Shown: one piece after another, positions 11,964 to 23,442 of the stretch | How positions within the stretch are numbered: the stretch's first letter is position 1 | Layout of the letters: each line of letters begins with the position of its first letter | From: Marasmius tenuissimus | Taxonomy: Eukaryota > Basidiomycota > Agaricomycetes > Agaricales > Marasmiaceae | DNA length: 64,000 bases | Assembly: GCA_029532415.1 (NCBI GenBank) | Contig: JAQOTA010000054.1 | Coordinates: 3,720,001 to 3,784,000, forward strand | Direction: 5' to 3' | Position numbers and translations under genes: made by a program | Notes under the pieces: generated by a model | Database searches by the model: none | What the model saw: the letters and a program-made list of their open reading frames with translations, nothing else | What the model was told of the DNA's origin: nothing

Positions 11964-13363
11964 TCATGAATACGCCTGGCTCCCTCTTGGGCAACCTTTC
12001 GGTCGATGTTTGACGATCCATGGGTGCTGTAGAACCTGAGAGAGCGGGAGGCGGTCCTCTGGATTGTGTCGAAGAAGCTGAAAGATCAAGTTAATTAATC
12101 TGCTCTAATGACTTGAATTCGTTGAACCTGCACTTACGCGGGCAATGAGGTCTTTTACGTCCGTCGACATTCCGGCAGGGAACCTCAGATCGACCTTCAC
12201 TATCCGAGTGTAGGTTCCTGCAAGGGGATTTTAGAGGCATGAAAGTACGTGGAGGATCCATCGGGAACTTACTGTCAACACCTCCATGGCCCCTCACCTC
12301 AAATGGTGGGTTCCCGACCAGGAACTCGTAGGTCAAAACACCCAGAGCCCAGTAATCCACTCTCTCGGTGTGCTCCTTCCCCTCCACCATTTCAGGCGGC
12401 AGGTAGTCCAGTGTCCCGCACATAGTCCGTCTCCGATTTCCAGGGGCATGTACACTCCATCCAAAATCAGCTATCTTCAGTTCCCCATTCAATCCCAACA
12501 ACAAATTCTCGGGCTTTATATCCCTATGAATGACGTGTTTCGAGTGCAAGTACATCAACGCGTCCGCCATCTGGTCAATGTACCTCGAGGCCCTCTTCTC
12601 CGAGAAACACCCATACTTGGCCAATTGCCTATACAGTTCCCCTTTTCCGGCAAACTCGAGCATCAAGAATATCCGTTTCTCGTCGTGAAAGTAGCCGTAC
12701 AGCCTAAGAACGTTCGGGTGTCGCAAGTTCTGTTGAATCTCAATCTCACGGCGGATCTGTTTCTCGACACGGCCAGCGACGATTTCTGATTTGTAGAGGG
12801 TCTTGAGTGCGAGGATGTATTTGGGTTCGCATTTAGTGCGAACCATGTAGACACGTCCGAATTTACCCTTGCCCAAGGGTCGACCCATGTCAAATTCGTG
12901 CAAGGTCCAAGTTCGAGTTGGATATTTGCTAGAGGAATAAGGCATGATTCGGTCAGTCGGCGTGCACGCTACGGGAAAGAAGAATGTTCACGGCACACCT
13001 TGCACCACTCGAGTCCAATGCCAGCTGGGTAGCAGCATCCCCAGTCACCGTGCCTCCACGTTTCTCGTTTTCTAATTCAAGCCCGCCGTCATAGTTACCA
13101 ATGTCGATACCTGCCTGTGTTGCTTCTGGGGCCGGAGAACCAGAGCTCGAGGAGGAAGCTGCTGGTATTGCTGACTTGTTGCTCGTTCCGGTGACAGGTT
13201 TCGCTTGAGAGGGTGGTAAGGGTGCCGCATATTTCGTTAAAAGTTTCGCTACATTCGTTTGGCTGGGCTGTTTCGTATGTTGAAGGGGAGGTCTCGCAGA
13301 CGAGGGTTTCTTGTTGAGTTCTAATGCGGCAATTTGTCGCGTAACGGAGCCAATCGTCGCCAT
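11964..13363 (-). CDS. Aurora-family mitotic Ser/Thr kinase (Ipl1/Ark1 type)
   Basis: Catalytic kinase of the chromosomal passenger complex, which corrects kinetochore-microtubule attachment and regulates cytokinesis. N-terminal exon 12999-13363 ([19 protein letters not shown]) is Pro/Ser-rich and disordered. After a 70-nt intron (12929-12998) comes the kinase: GKGKFGRVY (Gly loop), ALKTLY (ATP Lys), [11 protein letters not shown] (catalytic loop), DFGWSVHAP (DFG; the W is characteristic of Aurora) and the activation loop [16 protein letters not shown] with the phosphorylated Thr. An intron near 12206-12271 follows GHGGVD, then [12 protein letters not shown] and DLIAR; another short intron leads to the final exon ([20 protein letters not shown]) with the stop at 11964-11966. 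About 400 residues, normal for fungi. An essential gene inside an accessory-looking SDR region. Confidence 0.95.
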
Positions 13364-14203
13364 TTCGTAAAGAGTGAAGAGAAACTACGGGAAAAGATTA
13401 GGAAATATCTCGTTGGAGAGTCACCACGGCCAACGGCCTGGATGGTTCAGGCTAAGGTCCGTCAGGACGCGGTCAATCCGAGTTGACATTAGTCACGTGG
13501 GCGAGCGGTGACTGCCGTGTTTGCCGGCGGCATTTATCTCAAGGTACGGATTTCTCCTGGGAAGAAGCCGGTGACAGCTTGAGATGATCCAGATGAGCAC
13601 AATTGCCGCGGGCTCACAGCTGAGCGGAGGAGCCAGTAAAATTCGAAGCCGCCAACTGAGAACTCGGCTAGCGCTACGGAGGTGCTTACGTAAGAGAAAA
13701 AATAAAATAAAGGGCTGATAAGGATCAGTGATTACACAAGACGTGATCACAAATGCGGGCCTGTACCGTCCTGCTTCAGCTAGTTGCACGTCAACCATCT
13801 AGACTCATCAGAGATTCTTCGAAAACCATCGCGGAGAAGTAGCTCGATTTTCTGGCTTGACAAACACATCGAAACGCGTCTTCTCTTCACAACGCGTCGC
13901 TGCGCGTGGAGTTTGCCTGTGGCTGCTCAGCGCTCAGGACTCACTCACATCGTGTTTGGTGTTTGCGTTCGGAAGAAGTGGACTGGAAGTTCCTGGACAC
14001 ATAAGCGTATTCTCGAAAACAGGGACGTTTCCGAGAGCCAAGCGATTTTATGCAGTCAAGTTTCCAGGTACTGACTTCAACATCTTCCCAGTACTATAGT
14101 TGTAAGGGCCCGTTGCGATTCCTATCGGAGCCCGTGGGTGCGGGTTTTGAGACTATAAAGACCCATTCCAGAGGCAGATATGTATCACAAACCTTCTTCA
14201 GAC
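13364..14203. other. Divergent intergenic region, Aurora kinase / SDR copy 2
   Basis: About 840 bp with no supportable gene. The right end carries the SDR copy 2 promoter with its TATA box. Nothing else recognised. Confidence 0.5.
14154..14159 (+). promoter_or_regulatory. TATA box of SDR copy 2
   Basis: TATAAA 50 bp upstream of the ATG at 14204. It is preceded by GAGCCCGTGGGTG, a block repeated almost exactly in front of SDR copy 3. Confidence 0.65.
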
Positions 14204-15285
14204 ATGACAGGCTCTCATTCTCCCGTTATCCTCATTACAGGATGCTCCTCTGGCTTTGGACGAATGGTCGCGATCGAGGCCCTTGGCCGTGGCTTGAGGG
14301 TTATCGCTACCGCTCGCCGCCTGGAGGCGATTGCTGATCTGCATGAAAAAGGCGCACAGACTCTCTCGCTGGACATCACCTCTGATCAGAAAACTCTGGA
14401 GAATTTCGCATCAGAGGCTATCAAGTTTTAGTGAGTCCCGTTTGTCCCGTCGAGCTTTCCCGAAAGAGTCGTTCTAATCATGCCTTGATGCTTCCGACTA
14501 CAGCGGCCAGGTAGACATTCTGGTGAACAATGCCGGTTATCTCCAAATCGGTGCAATGGAGGAAACCAGGTTAGTTTCTTATCGCCATCGAGTAGCCTCA
14601 GCGACGTCAGCCTCACCTTGCTTCAAATTAGCCCAGAGCAAGTCCGAGCTATGTTCGATACCAATTTCTTTGGTACAGTCAACTTTACCACTGCCTTTCT
14701 ACCACACTTTCGTGAACGAAAGACGGGCTTGATCGTGAATATCAGCTCGATGTCCGCATACTTTCCATACCCTGGAGCGGGCGTCTACGGCGCAGCAAAG
14801 GCAGCCTTGGACTGTGAGTCATATCTGAGTTTCTGTTAGGAACTCCCCACTGAGTGTTACTAATTCTAGCTGCCAGTAAGGTGTGGACAAAAGAACTTGC
14901 ACCTTTCAATGTACGCTCGATCTCGATCAATCCTGGCCAGTTTCGTACCTCCGTCGGAACTGCGATGAAAGGCCCGGATAGAGAGGTAAGTTCCGGGCAG
15001 ATATATTCTCGTACAATACTCAAGAGTCGGATTTGATAGATCGATGCCTACGGTGAAATCCATGAAGATCTCAAAAAGTACGGTGCCAATTCTGGAAAGG
15101 AGCCCGGGGACCCGAAAAAGGCTGCACGCAAGATACTGGATGTGGTCACCTCGAAAGAAGAATTGCCAGCGCGTTTGGCTCTCGGTGAAGATGCTGTGTC
15201 ACTTCTCGATGCCGAAATACAGGCGGAGATGAGGGATATGGAGAGGTGGAGGGAGTTCGGAAAGGGCACAAATGTCGAGGAGTAA
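14204..15285 (+). CDS. Short-chain dehydrogenase/reductase, array copy 2
   Basis: Classical SDR, first of three head-to-tail copies. The start at 14204 (MTGSHSPVILITG) is chosen by alignment with the sister genes; an in-frame ATG at 14180 would add eight residues. Motifs: TGCSSGFG cofactor loop, VIATARR, DILVNNAGYLQ, NISSMSAYF, YGAAK catalytic pair, SINPGQFRTS. Five exons; the introns (about 14432-14504, 14571-14631, 14813-14870, 14985-15040) occupy the same positions as in copies 1, 3 and 4. The C-terminal exon ends EFGKGTNVEE. Length is about 285 residues, complete. The Arg pair after the second strand suggests NADP(H), by family rule. Substrate unknown. Gap to copy 3 is 551 bp. Confidence 0.88.
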
Positions 15286-15836
15286 AGGTGGCACGAATCC
15301 GATTGAACAGTCCGAACCACAGTATGTACTCTGGTGTAAGGAAGGCGAAGCCTCAATTGAATGTAAAATGCTTTAGAATTGTTGTCCACTCCTCAAGCTC
15401 GGGCTCGGAAGCCTCAAAGGAAGATGTGGTCGTTCCATAGTGTACATTTATTCCTGGCTGCGTGAGTACCGTTCTGCCTGTTGCACTCACTCCTCAACCT
15501 GAAAGTATGCTCTTTGTGGCCCATTAGGAGGAAGCAGCCTGACTAGCTGGCTCTGAGACACACACGTCAGGGACACGTCTTTCTTCATTCCGTTTCGTGT
15601 GAACTAAAGGTCCGTTGACATACAGTATGCGAAAGCTCAAAGATATGAATTCGCCCGAGGTTCCAGGGCGATGACTTCGACACCTCGGAGCAATTTGAAC
15701 ATGACAGTACCAAGTTAGGAAAGTTCGGTATTCCTGTAGATTGCCTGTAGGAGCCCGTGGGTGAGGATCCTAGAGTATAAAATACCTTTCCTGAGATAAG
15801 TACGTACCACAAGCCTCCCACAAACCTGCCACGTAC
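15286..15836. other. Spacer between SDR copies 2 and 3
   Basis: No gene. The last 100 bp repeat the promoter block of copy 2 (GAGCCCGTGGGTG, then TATAAAA), so the duplication unit included the promoter. Confidence 0.55.
15776..15782 (+). promoter_or_regulatory. TATA box of SDR copy 3
   Basis: TATAAAA 61 bp upstream of the ATG at 15837, directly after GAGCCCGTGGGTG, shared with copy 2. Confidence 0.65.
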
Positions 15837-16903
15837 ATGACAGATTCTCATTTTCCGGTTATCCTCATTACAGGGTGTTCCTCTGGCTTTGGACGGTTGA
15901 TCGCAATTGAGGCCCTTGGTCGTGGCCTGAGGGTGATCGCTACTGCTCGCCGCCTGGAGGCAATGGCTGATCTGCGTAAAAGAGGCGCAGAGACTCTCTC
16001 GCTGGACATCACCTCTGACCAGAAAACTCTGGAGAATTTCGCGTCAGAGGCTATAAAGGTCTAGTTAGTGCCATTTGCCTCCTCGAGCTTTCCCGAAAGA
16101 GTCGTTCTGAACATGCTACAGCGGACAGGTAGATATCCTGGTGAACAACGCTGGCTACCTCCAAATCGGTGCAATGGAGGAAGTCAGGTAACTATCTCAG
16201 ATCACCGTTGTGCAGCCTCCTTATCAAGCTCACTTTTCTCAGCACTGAAGAATCCCGAGCTTTGTTCGACACCAATTTCTTTGGCACGATCAACTTCACT
16301 ACCACGTTCCTACCACACTTCCGTGAAAGACGAACGGGCTTGATCGTAAATATCAGTTCGATGGCTGCATACTTTGCATATCCGGGAGCAGGCGTCTATA
16401 GCACCGCTAAGGCAGCATTGGACTGTGAGTTGTGTCCAGCCTACTAGCCGACCCACCACATTGACTGACGATCATCACCGATCCTAGCTGTGAGTAAGGT
16501 GTGGGCAAAAGAGCTTGCGCCCTTCGATATACGCTCGGTCTCGATAAATCCAGGTCTGTTCCGTACCTCCGTCGCATCCGCGTCCAAAACTCCGTCCAGA
16601 GATGTAAGTTCCGAATAAGCATGTCCCCGTATGACACTGAAGAGCCTGACTGAATAGATCGACGCTTACAGCGAAATTCGCGAAGGTTTTAAACAGTACC
16701 GTGCAAATTCTGGGAAGGAACCCGGGGATCCAGAAAAGGCTGTAAGGAAGATGCTGGATGTCATCACGTCGAACGAGGAATTGCCAGCGCGATTGGCTCT
16801 CGGTGAAGACGCTGTGTCGCTTCTCGACGCCGAGATACAGGCGGAGGTGAAGGATATGGAGAGGTGGAGGGATTTCGGAAAGGGTACGAATGCTGAGAAG
16901 TGA
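15837..16903 (+). CDS. Short-chain dehydrogenase/reductase, array copy 3
   Basis: Classical SDR starting MTDSHFPVILITG. Motifs: TGCSSGFG, VIATARR, DILVNNAGYLQ, NISSMAAYF, and the catalytic pair as YSTAK (sisters have YGAAK or YGTTK; Tyr and Lys are retained). Same five-exon layout. The donor of intron 1 is GTTAGT, whereas the sisters have GTGAGT; if spliced there, the codon TA|C restores frame exactly as in copies 1 and 2. The end, FGKGTNAEK, stops at 16901-16903. The reading frame is intact, so it looks functional, with the weak donor the only doubt. Substrate unknown. Confidence 0.86.
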
Positions 16904-17006
16904 GTTTGAGCGAGCTGCGGGTCCTCATTGAAGAGTTCGAGCCACGATATGTACTAAACTGTGAGGAAGAGGCGATCTAAAGTGTTTCGGAAACCTCATA
17001 GTCGAA

Positions 17007-17040
17007 GGCAGGGCCGGACGTTGGCCTGGGCCCGCCCTGC
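17007..17040. repeat. GC-rich imperfect inverted repeat
   Basis: The stretch starts GCAGGGCCGGACG and ends GGCCCGCCCTGC; the ends are near-complementary and could form a hairpin. Possibly the tip of an old transposon, but no partner end was found. Confidence 0.35.
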
Positions 17041-17399
17041 CCCGCCGTTCTGTGCGGAGATACAACATACATACGTCATTCTGGCTACGTAATCACATAA
17101 TCCGGACATACCGACGGGTTCGTACCGCTGCAACTTGTTGGCAGTTGCACTCATCCCTCAGCTCGAGATTATGTTTTTGCACCGCGCGGAAGCGATCCGA
17201 CTGGTAGTTTCGGCATATAAACGACCCTTGAAGAAGGTAGGGAGAATAGATTGTCCGAGAACTCGGAGACTTATTTTTGGTCTTGAGCGTTTACTGACTC
17301 GGTCACTTCAATAGTAGGCTGGCGCTCGAGATACTAGTAGGTTTCAGTACGAATTGGAAACACAAAGAGCTCCTTTTGGGGCGAGCAGGGAACGCAGGG

Positions 17400-17405
17400 T
17401 ATAAA
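17400..17405 (+). promoter_or_regulatory. TATA box of SDR copy 4
   Basis: TATAAA 50 bp upstream of the ATG at 17450. Confidence 0.65.
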
Positions 17406-17449
17406 GGCTCACCCTAAACGGAGGTATGTGTCGCAAAGCTCCCACAGAT

Positions 17450-18543
17450 ATGTCAAGCTCGACTCATCCTCCCGTTATCCTCATTACAGGATGCTCCTCT
17501 GGCTTTGGACGAATGGTTGCAACTGAGGCTCTTAGTCGTGGCTTGAGGGTTATCGCCACCGCTCGTCGCCCAGAGACAATCGCTGATTTGCGCACGAAAG
17601 GCGCAGAAACACTCTCCCTGGATATCACTTCTGATCAGAAAACCCTAGAGAACTTCGCATCGAACGCTATTAAGATTCAGTGAGTAAATGGCATTTGTCC
17701 CTTTGAGCTCTTCCGAGAGAGCCGTCCTGATCATGTCTCCACTCTTCCGGCCATAGCGGCCAGATAGACATCTTGGTAAACAACGCAGGCTATCTCCAGA
17801 TCGGCGCCATGGAGGAAGTCAGGTATCTCATATTACGCTTGAGCGGTCTCCTCATCGGGCTCACCTTCAAGTTTTTAGCCCTGAACAACTCCGAGCTGTG
17901 TTTGAGACTAACTTCTTTGGCACGGTCAATATCACTACCGCATTTCTGCCACACTTCCGCGAAAGACGGACAGGCCTGATAGTGAACATCAGCTCGGTGT
18001 CTGCGTTCTCTCCATTTCCTGGAATGGGTATCTACGGTACTACGAAGGCAGCATTGGACTGTGAGTGATATTCGATTGTTTAGATCCGCGACATTGGCTT
18101 ACCTTGGTCGCCACTTCCCAGCTGCAAGTAAGGCGTGGGGAAAAGAGCTTGCACCTTTCAACGTACGCTCGGTTTCGATAAACCCAGGCCGATTTCGTAC
18201 CTCCATTGGCTCCGTGCTCAAGACACCGTCCAGAGAGGTAATTCTTGTATCAACATATGTTTTTACGACGCTGAGGATTTGGGCTCAACAGATTGACGCT
18301 TACAGCGAACTCCACAAAGGTCTTGAGTGGTACCGTGCAAATGCTGGAAAGGAGCCCGGGGATCCACAAAAGGCTGCACGCAAGATATTGGATGCGATCA
18401 CTTCGAACGAGGAATTGCCAGCGCGCTTGGTTCTGGGTGACAACGCTATCTTGAGTCTCGAAGCCGATGTCCAGGCGCAGGTGAAGAATATGGAGAGGTG
18501 GAGAGAGTTTGGGAAGGGCACGAATGTCGACCCCGAGGATTGA
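17450..18543 (+). CDS. Short-chain dehydrogenase/reductase, array copy 4
   Basis: Classical SDR, last of the tandem set. The start at 17450 (MSSSTHPPVILITG) matches the sister starts. Motifs: TGCSSGFG, VIATARRPE, DILVNNAGYLQ, NISSVSAFS, YGTTK and SINPGRFRTS. Exon 3 enters at about 17879 (PEQLRAVFETNFFG). The last exon, from about 18291, runs through RKILDAITSNEELP to GTNVDPED and stops at 18541-18543. Five exons, frame intact. At protein level it resembles inverted copy 1 as closely as its neighbours (for example SINPGRFRTS and YGTTK are shared with copy 1), which bears on the order of duplication. Substrate unknown. Confidence 0.88.
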
Positions 18544-19269
18544 AAATCAGAAGGCTAGATTCAGGAGTTCAAGCCGTCCATACCGTTGTGTGAAAAGCGG
18601 ACTCGTGCGAGGCAAAGTGACCCTGGTCGAATGTAGAAGTGAGTAGGTAAAGCTAGAATGATTCCCAAAGATGCATGTAAAAACCGGGAACCCAGTTTTG
18701 GAGTCTCTGAGGCAGGATCAGTGCGCAGATTGTTGTCACTGACCCATAGGTCGAGCCCGAGGCTCGAGCGTAAATGGCTGACTGCCCAAATTACATTACA
18801 GTTGTACTGACCTACCCTAAAGGCCTAAAGCATAGCGATGCCTGCCGGCGGCATTTCTCTCTTTCTCTCTCTTTCTCTCCCCCCAAATCACCATCCCAGT
18901 AATATGGGACTTCTCTTTTAATTAGCTCACACATAGATGCTGATTTCATTACAACCCTCCTCAAGAGAATGTGTATTTGTTGGCCTGATGGTCGTCGTCC
19001 TCGATTTCTGGGTCCAAGTACACTTTCGTTATCCTTTGAACGTTGGGCTGCAAGATCCATGGGAGAGATTTCTGGAGATAGATTTGAATCTAAAGATTGG
19101 TAGAACGCTCACAATCCAGTCAATATCTGGTACTTACTGGCGCAGAACCATGGGAGAAAGCACGGCACGACGCGACGCGTCGCAGGGTCATCTGACTGAA
19201 GTTTGATTACTGACGTTATGTAGTTGTTATCTCTTCTTGGCTTTGTTCGCCTGGGTCCTTCCAACGGTC
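18544..19269. other. Intergenic, with a pyrimidine tract
   Basis: No gene supported. The main structure is a CT-rich simple tract at 18856-18884. The rest may be the promoter and leader of the dioxygenase gene. Confidence 0.5.
18856..18884. repeat. CT-rich low-complexity tract
   Basis: Runs of TTTCTCTC followed by CCCCCC; simple sequence with no protein-coding sense. Confidence 0.7.
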
Positions 19270-21102
19270 ATGGAAAGAGATAATCGTTTGCTTTTCTCTC
19301 AACACAGGACAGAGAGCACCTTCGAGGAAATACCAGTCATGTCAGTCATAACCTCCTGTGACACGCATTGCCGCCACTGAATGCCACCACAGCGATTTTG
19401 CAGGCGCAAGAACGACAGATCCTTTAAAGCGAAGGGACCTGGTGGATCATATTCGTGCAGCATGTATTAATGGTGAGTAGATATGGCTAGCTCGCCAGTC
19501 ATACTGCTGAAGTGTTACTCTGTGCTGCAGTCGGGTTCTTCTACAGTCAGTCAAGCTCGAACGTGAACGGTGGCGTGATTCAACCCTGACGAGTCTGTTT
19601 GCAGTCAAAAACCACGGTATACCTGAGCCCGTCATAGACGCCACAGTGCAAGCTGGCAAGACGTTTTTCGCCCTGCCAGAGTCTTCCAAAACTGAGGTGC
19701 TTTGTGGCTTCCTCATGTTTTCCTTGTCCATTCCGAGGAGCTCAAGTCTCTCATTCATCAGCTTGATATCCACAAGACCCCAAATTTCAAAGGATATACG
19801 GCACTTTTAGGGGAAAACACAGACCCGAATGGAAAAGGCGACCTCCACGAAAGCTTCGATCTTGGTTGGGAAGAACTCGCGTCCCATAATCAAACTGCTC
19901 CCAAATTTGGTTCCCGTGATGACGGTGCGATGTCGGGCTCGAATGTCTGGCCAGAACTAGCTGAATTTAGGGAGGCCGTTTTGACTTATTAGTGAGTGTC
20001 GTGTCTGGAACTGTGGCCATTAGACGTTTAGCCTTTCCGAGGTATGCCATCGACTAGTGCCAGTGGCAACCACCGGGGTCCATATCAATGTTCATGACCA
20101 TTCTCTACCTGATTTGTTGTCTTTGTCTTTCATACGATTCTGATTACTTTGGAACCCTAGCCACGCCGCGATCCAGTTAGGTCGTTCAATATTTCCTCTT
20201 CTCGCCCTCGCCCTGGACCTACCAGAAGATTTCTTTGATGACAAGGTCAGCAATACCCGTTAATTCATGTTTTGTGGTTATTCGGGTCGGCTTCATGCGG
20301 TATCCTTGTAGACGACAAAACCTGCTGCTCTTATGAGGCTCCTGCATTACCCTCCACAAAAGCCCACCGAAATTGGCGAAGATGGGGAGGTCATCGGTAT
20401 TGGAGCTCACACCGAGTAGGTGTTCCTTGATTCTACCTATTCCCTTGCTTGCTTTACCGATACGTCTTCTTTTTCTCGTTAATAGTTATGAGGTACGCAC
20501 GTCACCGGCTCTCTCGGGATCCCGGACACTGCTAATCAATCTCGATGTTTGTCCTTCTCGCTCTGTCACTCGATCCTGACCGGTGCTTGACGCGTCAAGT
20601 GCTTTACGATACTTTGGCAGGACAGTGTTGGAGGTCTCGAGGTGAAGAACAACGACGGGAAATGGGTTAATGCTGTACCAATACCGGGTACCGTGGTGGT
20701 GAATCTCGGTGATCAATTGGCTCGATGGACAAGCAGGTCGTTTCGTTGTTCTAATCGGAACCTCTCACTGATTAATTTATACTTCATGCGATCCTTTCGG
20801 GTTCCCCAATCTCCAGACGATGTTTTCAAGTCGACGCTTCATCGTGTAATCAATAAGTCTGGCAGGGAACGATACTCCATTCCATTGTTTTTCGGCACAA
20901 ATTACGACGTCCTATTGGAGGTACGTAGACCGCCGTGCTTCCTCGAGGCCGCGAGGCTTCCATGCAAACCTGATTATTTCTTGACCACTAGCCAATCCCG
21001 AGCTGTATCTCTGAAGACTCGCCACCCAAATACGAAGTCATCACGGCAGGCGAATACGTTAAGTCAAGACTGGAGGCGACTTATGCACACTCTGCAGCCT
21101 GA
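19270..21102 (+). CDS. 2-oxoglutarate/Fe(II)-dependent dioxygenase, isopenicillin-N-synthase-like
   Basis: Non-heme iron oxygenase of the family that holds isopenicillin N synthase and plant gibberellin oxidases. The N-terminal DIOX_N signature reads EIPVIDFAGARTTDP, then NHGIPEPVID. In the core, GIGAHTDYE gives His and Asp of the iron triad and STLHRVIN gives the second His; RYSIPLFFG holds the Arg/Ser pair that binds 2-oxoglutarate. About eight exons. The start at 19270 (MERDNRLLF) is the first ATG in frame with the FEEIPV exon, but an upstream coding exon cannot be excluded. The stop is at 21100-21102 after ATYAHSAA. Product unknown. Position among SDRs and a monooxygenase suggests a tailoring role, an inference from location only. 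Confidence 0.85.
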
Positions 21103-21927
21103 GATGAAATGAATCTCAGCTTGGACATTTGGGATACGTGTGAATGAACTCTGTTGAAGCTCTTACTCTCAAAAATTTCGATATCAGGAGGTGCTTCGCG
21201 CCGATCCTTGCATTCTTTGGCCAGGCTAAATCAGGTCCACGGCCGCAAGCGTTGCGCCACAGACTTGTGGAGGCGATGACAAACGGACAAAGCCTTAACA
21301 AAGCTCATGTCTCACCCTCTTGTTCTTGGCGAAGATTATTCATGAGACTCGCGCCCGATCTCGTGCCCACATATCCATATGAACCCAGGTACATCGCCAG
21401 GACTGGGTCTAAGTATTGGAGAACTCAGATGCGAGATAACGTTTCATTGCGTACAGGTGCTAAAACTGATTCAATACGGCCCTTGCTGATCCCCGTACGG
21501 CCCCTGGGGTTTGCCTGGATTTGCCTTGGGGCGTTTTGCTCCATTCCGCCGGCGCCAACCTAGATCACACGCTTTGTCCGAACGCCCCGATTGTACCGCG
21601 CTCCTCTTGCTTGTCGTGGACTTCTCAATGAGAGGTAAGTCGTCACTTCTCTTCTGAACTTTAATTCTTTTCATTCACATCGACGGGGATCGAATTTCGG
21701 ATGAAGGCAATTTTCCAGGGCTCAAACCGATTCCGAAACATGATTTTGCATTTTGATCAGGAGATTCTCCGTTAGGCCCAACCACCCCCTGATTGATGTC
21801 AGTTGGTATAAGTATCGGGTATGCTGCGTGTTGACTAGCCTGAACGCGGGGTCTCTCGGTGTCGCACTTACACCAGCTTGAACCAGTTTTACCTTTATCT
21901 GTTACCCCCACCATCATTTTCTAAAAC
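21103..21927. other. Intergenic between dioxygenase and SDR
   Basis: About 825 bp, no supportable gene. TATAAG near 21809 is a possible core promoter for the next gene. Short open stretches show no domain. Confidence 0.45.
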
Positions 21928-23210
21928 ATGGACTTTGATCCCCTCCAGCCATCCTCGTCCTCAAGTAGTTCCAACGGGATTCCCAACTATTTCGACCCAT
22001 CTAGCTTGTTCTCAGCGGAGGGGTTAATTGCTGCGATTACGGGCGGGGGAACCGGTGCGTCACAAATGTATAGGAATCACGTCCTAGCTGACTGGTCCGT
22101 GATTTCAGGAATAGGTCTTATAATGGCTACGGCACTCGAACATAACGGCGCCACGGTTTATATCATCGGTCGGAGGCTCGACGTTCTCGAAAGAGCAGCA
22201 CAAGAGAAAAGCGTACGTCTTTGTCTTTGTTATCGCGAACGTGTCCTGAAATGAACCATTTATATGCTTATTAACAGCGGTTCAACAAGATCATCCCGTT
22301 ACAGGGAGATGTCACGAACCGGGAGTCATTGCTGCAGATAGTGGACACCATTAAAGATCGACACGGTTATATAGACCTTCTCGTTAATAACGCAGGTGTT
22401 GCCCGAAACCTGTACCCTCATCCCCTTCCCACCCCGTCTCAGGAGCCAACATCGTCTGAAAGCATACCCTCACCACCCCCCTCTCCTTCGTCCTCGCGGA
22501 AAGCTCCATCGATTCGTTCCTTCCAAGCGGCACTGTGGGATTCTGGTTCTCCAGAGGACTTTGCCGACACCTTTGCTACGAATGTGACCGCAGTGTACTA
22601 TACGACCGTCGCATTTCTCGATCTGCTACACCAGGGAAACCTGAGGAAACAACCTGCGGATTACAACCCTTTGGTAGGGATCCCGCCACTTCCCACTCAC
22701 ACGTCACAAGTTCTCTCGATTTCGTCATCGGGTTCCTTCCGAGTCGACCCAAAAATCTTGTCAATGTCTTATACCCTCTCAAAGAACGCATGTACGCATC
22801 TCGGCAAATGCATGGCCAATCTGCTTGCCCCCTGGGGAATACGGAGTAACGTTCTAGCTCCCGGAGTTTGGCCCAGTGGTGAGTGTTTGACGACCAAGTT
22901 TCAAGAGCTGCGACGTGGATTCAGCATTCTCCTTACAGAAATGACCTCGAGTCAAATGCGAAACGTGAAACTCGATCCCGCGACTCTTGCCACGACCGTC
23001 CCACTACAACGGACAGGTACGGAAGAGGTGCGTAGGCGTCCGAGGGCTTGTATGAAGCTAACGCTAACAGTTAATGTTGTCACGACACAGGAGATGGCTG
23101 GAACGATTCTTTTTCTGGCGAGTCGCGCGGGAGCATATGTGAATGGGGCAGTCTGGCTCGTCGACGGAGGTCGTGTAGGGACAGTAGCAAGCTCCTATTC
23201 AGTACCATAA
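21928..23210 (+). CDS. RhlG-like short-chain dehydrogenase/reductase
   Basis: SDR of the 3-oxoacyl-reductase/rhamnolipid-reductase-like group common in fungi. It starts MDFDPLQPSSSSSSSNG at 21928. An intron (about 22053-22109) interrupts the cofactor loop, rebuilt as TGGGTGIG. Then IIGRRLDVLERA, GDVTNRESL, DLLVNNAGVARN, an inserted Pro/Ser-rich loop (PSPPPSPSSS) after NNAG that is longer than in most SDRs, SISSSGSF, catalytic YTLSK, APGVWPS, and a C-terminal VNGAVWLVDGG. The stop follows SSYSVP at 23208-23210. Five exons. It resembles the minus-strand SDR at 30825-32113 in domain plan. Substrate unknown. Confidence 0.87.
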
Positions 23211-23442
23211 ACAAGGATGTGAATATACGGTATGTATCGATCTGGGCAGTGGTGCATTGATTCAGTCAAAGGTATACATTTCTAGATATTCGGTTAAGTA
23301 AACTGGGTCTCTAGGTTAGTGTTGTTACAATACAAATACAGCTCATACTTGGCTTTAAACATAAATTTCGTGAATCCTTTCCATACGAGAAAGGACCTAA
23401 TAGTCCGCGGGGTGGATACGCGGGTAGAGTATAAGGGGACGC

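Larger units (their letters stand above)
16904..17449. other. Spacer between SDR copies 3 and 4
   Basis: No gene. Contains a GC-rich imperfect palindrome at about 17007-17040 and the copy 4 promoter (TATAAA 17400-17405). Confidence 0.5.

Noticed and set aside
12286..12789. Plus-strand frame of 167 codons inside the Aurora kinase gene
   Set aside because: It is the complement of a conserved kinase domain and has no family features.
4605..23210. Classical secondary-metabolite cluster
   Set aside because: No backbone synthase, transporter or transcription factor was found, and a mitotic kinase lies in the middle; kept only as a finding about tailoring-type genes.
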